DNA from: Variovorax sp. PAMC26660
Lineage (GTDB): Bacteria; Pseudomonadota; Gammaproteobacteria; Burkholderiales; Burkholderiaceae_C
NCBI RefSeq assembly: GCF_014302995.1
Contig: NZ_CP060295.1
Coordinates: 3,215,501 to 3,279,500 of the forward strand
DNA: 64,000 nt
Direction: 5' to 3'
Shown: piece after piece, positions 1 to 7,408 of the stretch
Position numbering within the stretch: the stretch's first letter is position 1
Layout of the letters: every line of letters begins with the position of its first letter
Notes under the pieces: model-generated
What the model was told of the DNA's origin: nothing
Database searches by the model: none
The model's input: the letters and a program-made list of their open reading frames with translations, nothing else
Position numbers and translations under genes: made by a program

Positions 1-1
1 C

Positions 2-79
2 TTTCGCGCGCTGAACGTGCGCAACCGCACCGAGGCGGTGGTGGCCGCGCAGGCGCTGACCGAGGCGCAGCAGGCCTGA
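2..79 (+). CDS. C-terminal end of a LuxR-type (HTH) regulator, partial
   Basis: Only the last 25 codons are present; the gene begins before the window. The peptide FRALNVRNRTEAV followed by an Ala/Gln-rich tail matches the end of the LuxR/FixJ helix-turn-helix, where the recognition helix is followed by a conserved V-x-N-R-T-x-A motif. It is therefore probably a NarL-type response regulator, but no receiver domain can be seen here. The gene converges on the TonB receptor gene, with 18 bp between the stop codons. Confidence 0.6.
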   Translation, partial: FRALNVRNRTEAVVAAQALTEAQQA

Positions 80-97
80 CCTGATCCCCGGCAGGCG

Positions 98-2530
98 CTA
101 CCAGCGGAAGGTGGCCTTTGCCTGCAGTGCGCGACCCTGGCCGTAGTACTGGCCGTAACCCGCCACATAGGTCTTGTTGAACAGGTTGGTCGCGTTCAGC
201 GCAAAGGTGTAGGGACCGTGCTCGTAGCGCAGGGCCGCATCGACCAGCGTGTAGGCCGGGTTGTACAGGCTGTTGTCCGTGCTGGCCGGCACCTTGTCGA
301 CGTAGCGCACGCCGCCGCCGAGGCTCCAGCCGCGCCACTCGGAATTGCCGAAGCGGTAGTCGAGCCACAGCGACGCGGTCTTGCGCGCGGTCTGGACCGG
401 CTGCTTGCCCACTTCGAGGGGGTTCAGGCTGCGGGTGACCTTGGCATCGAGAAAGGTGTAGCTGGCCACCAGCTTGAGCCGCTTCGTCAGCGCGGCCCTG
501 GCCTCGAACTCGGGGCCGCGCGTGCGCACCTCGCCGATCTGTGCCGTGGGGCTGAACAGGTACGGGTTGAAGGTCGTGACGTTGTTCTTGCGCAGGTCGA
601 AGGCCGAGATGGTGAACAGCGCATCCAGGCCCGGGGGACGGTACTTCAGCCCCACTTCGAGTTGGCGCCCGAGTTCCGGCTTGAAGAGCGTTCCGTTCGC
701 AAGGGCCCCGGGCAGGGGCGTGAACGAGGTCGAGTAGCTGAAGTAGGGGGCCAGTCCGTTGGACGCGAGGTACAGCAGGCCCGCGTTGTAGGTGGTCTTC
801 GTGTCCGGACCGGGCGCCGCCGCAAGGCTGCCGCTGTAGGAGTTGCGGGACTGGTCCCGCCGCACGGCCAGCCCGAGCGACCATGGGCCCGAGCGCATCT
901 GGTCCTGCACATAGAGGCCGCGCTGCGTCAGCCCGTCGGTCGTGACGGCCGACCCGAGCGCGGTCGCGCTGAGCACGGGCGCGATCACCGGCACGGTCAC
1001 CGGCGCGCCGTAGACCGGCGCGAAGGCATCGATGGAAGATGCGGGGCCCACGCCGCTTTTCTTGTCGCTCACATAGCGCTGGTAGTCCATGCCCAGCAGC
1101 AGCGTGTGCGCGACCGGCCCGGTGCGAAAGCGTCCTTCGATCTGGGTGTCGAGCGCGGAGGTGCGGCTCTTGTCGACCAGGCGCCTCACGCCGCGATTGA
1201 GCGTGCGCTGGTCGCTCTGGAAGGACTCGCCGTAGACCTGCTGGTAGTCGATGTCGAGCGCGGCGTAGCGCGCGTTCTGGCGCAAGGTCCAGTTGTCGTT
1301 GAGCTGGTGCTCCAGCAGGTAGGTGACCGAGGACGCATTGCGGTTGTAGTGGTCCACGCCCGGCTCCCCGACGAAGCGGTCCCGGGGAATGCCGCCGTTG
1401 GGGTTCGGCGTGATGAGCGCACCCACCGGCCATGCGCTCTCTGGCGTCATGCGGTCGCGCGTGACCTCGGCCAGCAGCGTGACCTTGGTGCGCGACGAAG
1501 GCTTCCAGGTCAGGGCCGGTGCGATGAAGTTGCGGTCGTCGCGCGAGAAGTCGGTCTGGCCGCTGCTGCTGCGAAACAGGCCGTTGAGCCGGAACATCAA
1601 GCTGCCGTCGGCGTTCAGCGCGCCGCCCAGGTCGAAGCTGCCCTGGTAGCGGTCGTTGTTGCCGATGGACAGGCCAACCTCGCGCACCGCTTCGGCCGAG
1701 GGGCGCTTGGACACCATGTTGATCACGCCGCCCGGTGCGGCCGGGTCGTAGACCGCGCCCGGCCCTTTCAGCAGCTCGACGCGTTCCAGCCCCTGCGGCT
1801 CGATCAGCCAGCCGGAGTAGGCGTTCGAGGTGTAGAGCTTGAAGCCGTCGAGAAACTCGGCCGGTGCGAAGCCGCGCACCGTCAGTGACGAGAGGCGCGG
1901 GTCGTAGCCCTTCACCTCGGTCAGCACGCCGGCCGAGTAGCGCAGCGACTGCTCGACGGTGTGCACCGCCTGGTCGTCCATCTGCTCGCGCGTGACGACG
2001 GTGACGGCGCGCGGCGTCTCGATCAGCGGCGTGTCGGTGCGGGTCGCGGTGGCGCTGCGTTGCGCCACATAGCCGTGCACCGGGCCGTCTGCATGCTCGG
2101 CTTCGGCGGTCACGGTGAGCGTGGGCAACGCGGCATTGCCGGCGGCCTGCGCCTGCGCGGCGGGTTGCACCGAATAGGCGCCGCTGCTTCCGCGCGCAGC
2201 TTCCAGCCGGTGGGGCAAGAGCAGCGCGGCCAGCCCTTCGGTGATGGTGAGGCTGCCCGAGAGCGCATCCGCCTGTTTGCCACGCACCAGCGCCGGGTCG
2301 AACGACAGCGTGATGCCGGCCTGGCGCGCGAACCTGTTGAGCGCGTCTTCGAGCGGGCCCGCGGGCACCTCGAAAGTGGCGCGCGCGGCATCGCCCGCCT
2401 GAGCCCAGACGCGTTCGGCAGGCACGGCCCACCCCACCGCGGTGCCGAAGAGCATCGCGTGAAGCAGGGTGGGCTTTGCCGCAAGGGACCGCCAGAACCC
2501 GTGAGGGCGGCCCTGAAAAATCCGTCTCAA
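98..2530 (-). CDS. FecA-type TonB-dependent outer-membrane receptor with STN signalling domain
   Basis: An 810-residue outer-membrane transporter, probably for a ferric siderophore. A basic, hydrophobic signal segment ends near residue 45. An STN domain (about 50-122) follows, the part that contacts FecR in the periplasm. A TonB-box-like LPTLTVTAE lies at 135-143, the plug starts near 165, and a 22-strand barrel ends in F-R-W as these barrels usually do. The start is a TTG whose bases overlap the fecR stop, which suggests translational coupling. An internal ATG at 2455 would give a signal peptide without basic residues and is less likely. Sigma factor, anti-sigma and receptor in this order form a classic cell-surface signalling operon. 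The substrate cannot be told from sequence. Confidence 0.9.
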   Translation of the reverse strand: MRRIFQGRPHGFWRSLAAKPTLLHAMLFGTAVGWAVPAERVWAQAGDAARATFEVPAGPLEDALNRFARQAGITLSFDPALVRGKQADALSGSLTITEGLAALLLPHRLEAARGSSGAYSVQPAAQAQAAGNAALPTLTVTAEAEHADGPVHGYVAQRSATATRTDTPLIETPRAVTVVTREQMDDQAVHTVEQSLRYSAGVLTEVKGYDPRLSSLTVRGFAPAEFLDGFKLYTSNAYSGWLIEPQGLERVELLKGPGAVYDPAAPGGVINMVSKRPSAEAVREVGLSIGNNDRYQGSFDLGGALNADGSLMFRLNGLFRSSSGQTDFSRDDRNFIAPALTWKPSSRTKVTLLAEVTRDRMTPESAWPVGALITPNPNGGIPRDRFVGEPGVDHYNRNASSVTYLLEHQLNDNWTLRQNARYAALDIDYQQVYGESFQSDQRTLNRGVRRLVDKSRTSALDTQIEGRFRTGPVAHTLLLGMDYQRYVSDKKSGVGPASSIDAFAPVYGAPVTVPVIAPVLSATALGSAVTTDGLTQRGLYVQDQMRSGPWSLGLAVRRDQSRNSYSGSLAAAPGPDTKTTYNAGLLYLASNGLAPYFSYSTSFTPLPGALANGTLFKPELGRQLEVGLKYRPPGLDALFTISAFDLRKNNVTTFNPYLFSPTAQIGEVRTRGPEFEARAALTKRLKLVASYTFLDAKVTRSLNPLEVGKQPVQTARKTASLWLDYRFGNSEWRGWSLGGGVRYVDKVPASTDNSLYNPAYTLVDAALRYEHGPYTFALNATNLFNKTYVAGYGQYYGQGRALQAKATFRW

Positions 2531-3537
2531 CGTCTGGAAACCGTCAATGTGTCCCCCGTGCTGCTTTCAAGCCGAACCGGCAAGGTGCGCACCAGCGCTT
2601 CGAGCGCGCGGCCGACCGGGTCGGGGCCGCCGAGCTGGAACACGCCCGACACCCGAAGCGATGCCACGTCCGCATCGCAGCGCAGCGGTGTGCTGCGGTA
2701 GCGCGCCAGTTCGGCCACGAAGGCATCGAGGCGCATCTGCTTGGCCACCAGCGCGCCGTCGGTCCAGGCATCGGTCTCGAAGCTGCGGTCCACGATGCGT
2801 TGGGGCTCGGTGGTGTTGGCGCGAATGATGTAGCCGTCGCCGGCCTGCGCGATCACGGCGGGCGCATCGCCGGCATGGATGGCCACGCGGCCTTCGGTCA
2901 TCGACAGCCGCGTTTCGTTGTCCGCCTGCCGCACGCCGAAGCGCGTGCCCAGCGCCTCGAAGCGCGCATGCGGCGCCTCGACCCAGAAGGTGCGGTGGCC
3001 GAGCATCGCGCCGGTGTCGGCACCGGTGCGCACGAAGAGTTCGCCGCGGCGCAGCACGATCAGGCGGCGCCGTGGCGAGAACACCACCTGCACTTCGGAG
3101 CCGGTGTTGAGGTTCAGCTCGGTGCCGTCGGCCAGCATCACGCGCTTGCGTTCGCCGATGGCGGTGGCGTACTCGGCGCGCTGCACCCAGGGCGCCTCGC
3201 GCCAGACGAAAAGGCCCAGCACGCCGCCGGTGGCGGCCAGACCCATCACGCCCAGCGCACGGCGCCGGCTCTGGGTGCGCATGCGGGTGGCGGCCTGCAG
3301 CGCGCCGTGGGCCAGCGCGCCGCTCACCGGTGGCACCTGACGGAAGGCGTCTTCGACGGTCTGCACCTGCTGCCAGGCCTGCTCGTGCGCGGGATGGGCG
3401 GCGCGCCAGGCGTTGCAGGCTTCGTGCGCCCGGTCGTCGGCGCCGCCGGAGCCGAGCCGCACGGCCCAGGCGATGGCCTGGTCGAGCAGGTCGCCGCGGC
3501 TTTCGCTGCCGGGTGTGGAGGGGAATGCGGGTTTCAT
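2527..3537 (-). CDS. fecR: FecR-family anti-sigma/sigma regulator
   Basis: A 336-residue inner-membrane signal transducer. The N-terminal cytoplasmic segment (about 14-70) has the DUF4880 pattern with paired Trp residues (AW, NAWR, AW) that contacts the sigma factor. A transmembrane helix lies near 94-112. The periplasmic FecR domain follows (YATAIGERKRVMLADGTEL, then the FEALGTRFGV motif), and the C-terminal part receives the receptor STN signal. The ATG overlaps the stop of the upstream sigma gene by 4 bp and the stop overlaps the receptor start, so the three genes are tightly coupled. Confidence 0.93.
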   Translation of the reverse strand: MKPAFPSTPGSESRGDLLDQAIAWAVRLGSGGADDRAHEACNAWRAAHPAHEQAWQQVQTVEDAFRQVPPVSGALAHGALQAATRMRTQSRRRALGVMGLAATGGVLGLFVWREAPWVQRAEYATAIGERKRVMLADGTELNLNTGSEVQVVFSPRRRLIVLRRGELFVRTGADTGAMLGHRTFWVEAPHARFEALGTRFGVRQADNETRLSMTEGRVAIHAGDAPAVIAQAGDGYIIRANTTEPQRIVDRSFETDAWTDGALVAKQMRLDAFVAELARYRSTPLRCDADVASLRVSGVFQLGGPDPVGRALEALVRTLPVRLESSTGDTLTVSRR

Positions 3538-4082
3538 CGCAGCGAGAGGCAGTGGCGGATCGCGTTTGCCATGTATTTTTCGACCGAACTCAGGCTCACG
3601 TCCAGGCGCTGCGCGATCTCCGGGTAGCTCAGGCCGTCGAGCCGGGACAGCAGGAAGGCGCTGCGCGCCTTGGGCGCGAGCCCGTCGAGCATGGTGTCGA
3701 TGCGCATCAGCGCCTCGACCAGCAGCAGTTGGGTTTCGGGCGAGGGCGCCTGCGGCTCGGGCAGGCTGGCGATGGCTTCCAGGCAGGCGCGCTCCAGCGT
3801 GCGGCGCCGGACATGGTCGACCACGAGGCCGTGCGCAATGGTGGTGAGCCAGGCGCGGGGCTCGCGCGCCTCGGTGGCTTCGCGCGGGCGGCCCAGCACG
3901 CGCAGGAATGTGTCTTGCGCAAGGTCGGCAGCATCGCCGGCGTTGCCGAGCTTGCGGCGCAGCCAGCCCACCAGCCAGCCATGGTGGTCACCGTAGAGGG
4001 TTTCTACATTGCGGTGGGGAGGGCGGTCCGGCATGAAGGGGGGATGCAAGTCGTTCGGGAACGCAGCGAGGGTCGCGAGCAT
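3534..4082 (-). CDS. fecI: FecI-like ECF RNA polymerase sigma factor
   Basis: A 182-residue ECF sigma factor. Region 2 contains ADLAQDTFLRVL, the core-binding and -10-recognition helix typical of FecI. Region 4 near the C-terminus (LDGLSYPEIAQRLDVSLSSVEKYMANAI) is a helix-turn-helix for the -35 element. It should direct transcription of the downstream receptor when FecR signals. An alternative ATG at 4034 would remove 16 poorly conserved residues; neither start has a good ribosome binding site. I saw no convincing Fur box in the short upstream gap. Confidence 0.9.
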   Translation of the reverse strand: MLATLAAFPNDLHPPFMPDRPPHRNVETLYGDHHGWLVGWLRRKLGNAGDAADLAQDTFLRVLGRPREATEAREPRAWLTTIAHGLVVDHVRRRTLERACLEAIASLPEPQAPSPETQLLLVEALMRIDTMLDGLAPKARSAFLLSRLDGLSYPEIAQRLDVSLSSVEKYMANAIRHCLSLR

Positions 4083-4108
4083 GAGTCTGTCTCACTGAGT
4101 TGACATAT

Positions 4109-4474
4109 TTAAACAGCGAATTCGTCCGGCCTGGGCGACGAGGTGGTCTTGACGGCCATGCGCGCGGCTTTGGGGGCCGGGCAGCGCAGGCTTTGGCGCG
4201 GGGTTCCTTCGCCTCCCTTGTTGGGGCTGGTCTGCATGATCGGCGCCAGCGTGGAGAGGTTGCTGCCGGCGGGGGGCTTGGCGGGTTTCTGCGGCTCGCA
4301 GGTGCCGAAATTGATCGACACGGCCAGGCCGATGGCCGCGCAGCCGATGCAGCACCAGTCCCGCAGGCGCGACAGGGCGGGCGCCATGGGGGGCGTGGCC
4401 GCATCGCCGTCGCGGGTGGACGGTGGGGGCGAAGGGATGTATCGCAGCGTCATGGTCATGCCCTGCGTCGACAT
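4109..4474 (-). CDS. small hypothetical protein with one membrane segment
   Basis: A 121-residue protein I do not recognise. It has a hydrophobic helix near residues 40-57 (WCCIGCAAIGLAVSINFG, Cys-rich) and a Pro/Lys-rich C-terminal tail. The ATG overlaps the stop of the preceding ATPase-like gene by one base (TGATG), which argues for translation as a pair and that this frame is real. A shorter start at Met6 or Met8 is possible. Function unknown. Confidence 0.5.
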   Translation of the reverse strand: MSTQGMTMTLRYIPSPPPSTRDGDAATPPMAPALSRLRDWCCIGCAAIGLAVSINFGTCEPQKPAKPPAGSNLSTLAPIMQTSPNKGGEGTPRQSLRCPAPKAARMAVKTTSSPRPDEFAV

Positions 4475-5085
4475 CAGAGGATCGCGGCCGATGCGCGCGC
4501 CTCGCGCTGGCCGTGCAGCGGAAACCGCACGGTGAGGCAGGCGTCGCCCAGCGGCGAAGGCGCGGCGTAGATGCGCGCGCCGTGCCGGGCCGCGATCGTC
4601 TGGCAGGCCAGCACGCGGGCGGCCGTCGTGCTGTCGGCCGTGGCGAATGCGTGCGAGAGGCGAGGCGCGCCCACGCTGGCGTCGCGCCAGTTGATCACCG
4701 CGTGCTGGCCTTCGGCGCGGGCCAGCACGTGCAGCGTGGTGTCTTGCCGCAGCGCGCCGACCGCCACGTCGAGGATGTGCGCGACTAGCTGGGACAGGTC
4801 GCCCGGGATCGCGGTGACGGTCAGCGGGTCGTCCGGCAGGAAAAGATCGAGGTGGATGCCCAGGCGCGCCAGCATCGGCCCATGGGCCTGCGACATCGCA
4901 CGCAACGGCTGCCGCAGGTCCATGCGCTCGCGGGCGGCGTGGGGGGCCTGCCGATGGACGCCGGGGCCTGATGCGCCCGTTGGCGCGGGGTGGCGCAGCC
5001 CGAATGCCTTGCCCGTCAGCCAGGCGGCACCGAGGGCCAGAAGAGAGGGGGCGGTCAGACCGGAGGCGCTGGTGCTGGCGCTCAT
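4474..5085 (-). CDS. histidine-kinase-like ATPase-fold protein, degenerate
   Basis: A 203-residue protein. The C-terminal two thirds resemble the GHKL/HATPase fold of sensor kinases in spacing: an N-box-like helix (DLSQLVAHILDVAVGAL), a strand, and a final ACQTIAARHGARIYA...CLTVRFPL segment like the end of HATPase_c. The N-box Asn and the glycine-rich boxes are missing, and there is no phospho-acceptor His domain, so ATP binding is doubtful. Residues 10-28 are hydrophobic. GGAGG lies 4 bases before the ATG. It is preceded by a short overlapping ORF and a repeated leader element, and is translationally linked to the small gene at 4109-4474. The fold assignment is an inference. Confidence 0.55.
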   Translation of the reverse strand: MSASTSASGLTAPSLLALGAAWLTGKAFGLRHPAPTGASGPGVHRQAPHAARERMDLRQPLRAMSQAHGPMLARLGIHLDLFLPDDPLTVTAIPGDLSQLVAHILDVAVGALRQDTTLHVLARAEGQHAVINWRDASVGAPRLSHAFATADSTTAARVLACQTIAARHGARIYAAPSPLGDACLTVRFPLHGQREARASAAIL

Positions 5086-5129
5086 GCGGCCTCCGGACGG
5101 GCGGTGATGGGGAAAGTTGGCTGAAGCAT
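5082..5129 (-). CDS. possible 15-codon leader ORF overlapping the ATPase-like gene
   Basis: ATG to TGA encodes MLQPTFPITARPEAA. An AGGAG lies about 11 bases upstream, and the TGA overlaps the ATG of the next gene (ATGA). The ATG sits at the same place in leader copy A as the start codon of the gene at 5221-5529 does in copy B. This suggests it is a genuine translation start used for coupling, or the remnant of a gene. There is no homology evidence. Confidence 0.3.
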   Translation of the reverse strand: MLQPTFPITARPEAA

Positions 5130-5215
5130 GGCGAGGTGGCTCCTCTTGGGGTTTCAGGTGAATGCATCCGTATGCCGAACGGGGCTGCCAGAACCCGTAA
5201 TGGCGGCGCGAAAAA
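5127..5215 (-). repeat. 89-bp 5' leader repeat, copy A
   Basis: This aligns without net gaps to 5527-5615, exactly 400 bp away; about three quarters of positions match by hand count. On the plus strand the core reads TTTCAGGTGAAT, then CCGAAC, then a hairpin GCTGCCA / TGGCGGC (5184-5190 and 5201-5207) with the loop containing AACCCGTAA. Relative to the minus-strand genes it is a 5' untranslated region ending at a start codon. Confidence 0.7.
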
Positions 5216-5220
5216 CCGCG

Positions 5221-5529
5221 TCAGGGGTTGGTGCGCTTCTTTGCACTCCGGTCCTTCTTCGGTTCTGCCAGCAGCATCACCAGCATCGCGACGTGCAGCA
5301 CGACGACCAGCGCCGCGGAGCCCAGCATCAGCCAGTGCTCCGACGCGTCCATGGCCCAGGCGCTGAAGTTGTCGCGCCCGAAGAAGTACCAGCCCGCGAG
5401 GCCCGCGATCGGCATGGCGAGGGCGAGCGCGATCCAGAACAGCTGGGGCAGCGCGAACGAGGAAGCACCGTGCGCAGGGCGTGTGTCCAGCGGCACGATG
5501 CGGGCATGCGGAGGGATTTCAGGGCACAT
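5221..5529 (-). CDS. small two-helix inner-membrane protein, unknown
   Basis: A 102-residue protein with two clear transmembrane helices (about 28-50, FWIALALAMPIAGLAGWYFF; and 66-87, HWLMLGSAALVVVLHVAMLV), a short linker and a basic C-terminal tail (KKDRSAKKR). AGAGGA lies 9-14 bases before the ATG. Its 5' region is leader copy B, related to the leader of the downstream ATPase-like gene. I recognise no family. Confidence 0.6.
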   Translation of the reverse strand: MCPEIPPHARIVPLDTRPAHGASSFALPQLFWIALALAMPIAGLAGWYFFGRDNFSAWAMDASEHWLMLGSAALVVVLHVAMLVMLLAEPKKDRSAKKRTNP

Positions 5530-5615
5530 GGCGGATGAGGTCCTCTGTCGGTTTCAGGTGAATTCATCCTGTTGCCGAACGAGGCCGCCAAAACCCGTAA
5601 TGCGGGGCGAAAGAA
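5527..5615 (-). repeat. 89-bp 5' leader repeat, copy B
   Basis: Partner of 5127-5215. The best-conserved blocks are GTTTCAGGTGAAT (5551-5563), TTGCCGAAC (5572-5580) and AAACCCGTAATG (5591-5602). The hairpin arms flanking the AACCCGTAA loop are present but differ in sequence from copy A, with one bulge. It lies just upstream of the gene at 5221-5529 and between that gene and the divergent gph. Confidence 0.7.
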
Positions 5616-5698
5616 ATTCGAGACCCGGTGCTCGCGACGCGAGCGGCGATGGCCCGAGGCAGAATTCGCCCCTTCTCTTATCAGCCGGTCAGCCTGCC

Positions 5699-6427
5699 TT
5701 GGACGCTCTTCACACAGACTTCTCCCGCTTCGACGCAGCGATCGTCGACCTCGACGGCACCATGGTCGACACGCTCGGCGACTTCGCCGCGTCGCTCAAT
5801 CTCATGCTCGACGATCTCTCGCTGCCTCATGTCGCGCCGGCCGCCATCGAAGTGATGGTGGGCAAGGGCTCGGAGCACCTGATTCTTTCCGCGCTCGTGC
5901 ATGTGATGACGGCCACCGGCACCACGCCCTCGGCCGCCGAAACGGACGCGCTGAAGGCGAAGGCCCAGGCCCTGTTCGACCGTGCCTGGGAGCGCTACCA
6001 GCATCACTACCTGGCCATCAACGGCCAGCACTCCGCGGTGTACCCGGGCGTGATCGACGGGCTGAAGGCGCTGCGTGCGCGCGGCCTGCGGCTGGCCTGC
6101 CTGACCAACAAGCCGACCTCTTTCGCCAAGCCGCTGCTGGCCGCGAAAGGGCTCGACGGCTTTTTCGAGCTGGTGTTCGGCGGCGATGCCTTCGAGCGCA
6201 AGAAGCCCGATCCGCTGCCGCTGCTGAAGACCTGCGAGGCGCTGGGCACCGTGCCGGCGCGCACGCTGATGGTCGGCGATTCGAGCAATGACGCACGTGC
6301 CGCGCGCGCGGCGGGTTGCCCGGTGGTACTGGTCAGCTATGGCTACAACCACGGCGAGCCGGTGCGCGGCGTGGATGCAGACGGCTTCGTGGATTCGCTG
6401 GTTGAACTCTCGGCGACTGCTGCTTAA
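5699..6427 (+). CDS. gph: phosphoglycolate phosphatase (HAD superfamily)
   Basis: A 242-residue HAD hydrolase removing phosphate from 2-phosphoglycolate. Motif I is FDAAIVDLDGTMVDT, with the nucleophile Asp17 and Asp19. Motif II is LACLTNKP, motif III involves the Lys residues of FERKKPDP, and motif IV is MVGDSSNDARAA. The only start that keeps motif I at a normal distance is TTG at 5699; the first downstream ATG (5762) would cut motif I off. In many beta- and gammaproteobacteria gph lies just before trpE, as here. It converges on the next gene with 17 bp between. Confidence 0.9.
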   Translation: MDALHTDFSRFDAAIVDLDGTMVDTLGDFAASLNLMLDDLSLPHVAPAAIEVMVGKGSEHLILSALVHVMTATGTTPSAAETDALKAKAQALFDRAWERYQHHYLAINGQHSAVYPGVIDGLKALRARGLRLACLTNKPTSFAKPLLAAKGLDGFFELVFGGDAFERKKPDPLPLLKTCEALGTVPARTLMVGDSSNDARAARAAGCPVVLVSYGYNHGEPVRGVDADGFVDSLVELSATAA

Positions 6428-6444
6428 AGAAAAGGAGCGGGCGC

Positions 6445-7062
6445 CTACTGCTTGCCGAGCAGCGCGTCCTTCAGTTTCCAGTCGGCAGGGTTCGGGCCCA
6501 GCCAGATGCGCAACAGTGCATTGAAGAAGGCCGGCTCCTTCACCGGATCGGGCTGCGCCACGCCGCGCACGGTGATCACCGTGCCGGTGCCCGGCAGCCA
6601 GTCGATGGTGAAGGTGTCGCCGGTTTTCAGCTGCTTCTGGTCCGCGAACATCTGGCCCATGCGCAGCAGGCCCGGGATCAGGTTGACCATTTCGCTCTTG
6701 AGCGAGTTCTCTTCCACGCCCTTGGTGAAGAGCTTGCCCAGTTCGTTGGCGTCGATGTCGCGCAGCATCGTGATGGCCACGCGCTTGGGGCCCGGCGTGG
6801 CCAGGGCCTCTTCGGGCGTCGAAACCTTCTTGCCCACATACAGGCCGGCCGTGTAGACCTTGAAGATGGCCTTGTAGCGAATGCCGGCGCCGTTCAACAG
6901 CAGGGGGCTACCGCGCAAATCCATGCGGTCTTCGAGCTTGACGCCGGCCACCTCGAGCTGTGCTGCCGAGGCGCCGAGCGCGGTGGCAAGGCAGGCCAGC
7001 ACGGCCAGGCGAGAAAACACGGAGAACGGGGAGAACACGGTCGGGAACGAGAGTGCGAGCAA
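6445..7062 (-). CDS. exported chalcone-isomerase-like protein
   Basis: A 205-residue secreted protein. The start is TTG, chosen because a perfect AGGAGG lies 5 bases upstream. A signal peptide covers about residues 1-34 (cleavage after ASA). The mature part (AQLEVAGVKLEDRMDLRGSPLLLNGAG..., later LGKLFTKGVEEN and FFNALLRIWLG) matches the bacterial chalcone_isomerase-like domain. True chalcone isomerase activity should not be assumed; the bacterial relatives are uncharacterised periplasmic proteins. Divergent from the trp leader. Confidence 0.85.
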   Translation of the reverse strand: MLALSFPTVFSPFSVFSRLAVLACLATALGASAAQLEVAGVKLEDRMDLRGSPLLLNGAGIRYKAIFKVYTAGLYVGKKVSTPEEALATPGPKRVAITMLRDIDANELGKLFTKGVEENSLKSEMVNLIPGLLRMGQMFADQKQLKTGDTFTIDWLPGTGTVITVRGVAQPDPVKEPAFFNALLRIWLGPNPADWKLKDALLGKQ

Positions 7063-7203
7063 GTGAGCCTCCTGGGATTTGCGAACGGTCGTGCGAATGT
7101 ATCTTTTTGTTTTACGACCCCGTCTCCGGAGGAACCCTGAAGCCGGCACAGGATGGTTCTGTTTGTACGCCCGCGCGTTTTCGTGGGCTAAACTCGGCCT
7201 TCC

Positions 7204-7287
7204 ATGTTCGTTCATCACATCATTCAAACAGGTGAAGGCAGCCGGGGAGCCTGGCCCTGGCGTCGCCATACATCGCTGACTGTTTGA
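7204..7287 (+). CDS. candidate trp leader peptide (Trp-Pro-Trp)
   Basis: A 27-codon ORF, ATG to TGA, in the 346-bp gap before trpE. Residues 17-19 are Trp-Pro-Trp, two of the rarest codons three apart, followed by Arg-Arg-His. It is followed at once by a GC-rich hairpin (7290-7307). This is the expected layout of ribosome-mediated attenuation. There is no clear ribosome binding site, so the call rests on position, Trp codons and the hairpin. Confidence 0.45.
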   Translation: MFVHHIIQTGEGSRGAWPWRRHTSLTV

Positions 7288-7289
7288 TT

Positions 7290-7307
7290 GCACGGCGCAC
7301 GCCGTGC
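7290..7307 (+). promoter_or_regulatory. hairpin after the trp leader ORF
   Basis: A perfect 7-bp stem GCACGGC/GCCGTGC with loop GCAC starts 3 bases after the leader stop codon. No U run follows, so it is not a classical intrinsic terminator on its own. It may be a pause hairpin or part of a larger antiterminator. Confidence 0.45.
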
Positions 7308-7408
7308 GCCCGCGGTTCCGAGTCGACACACACTGCGACACCGGGCCACCCGTGAATGACCTTGTCCCCGGCCAAAGGAGCGCCGGGTGGCAATTGGAGA
7401 ACGAATCC

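Noticed and set aside
4083..4108. Fur box upstream of the sigma gene
   Set aside because: The short A/T-rich patch (near TTTAAATATG) does not match the 19-bp Fur consensus well enough.
5127..5615. Cobalamin riboswitch as the identity of the repeated leaders
   Set aside because: The characteristic B12-box sequence and its spacing are not present, and the following genes have no link to B12.
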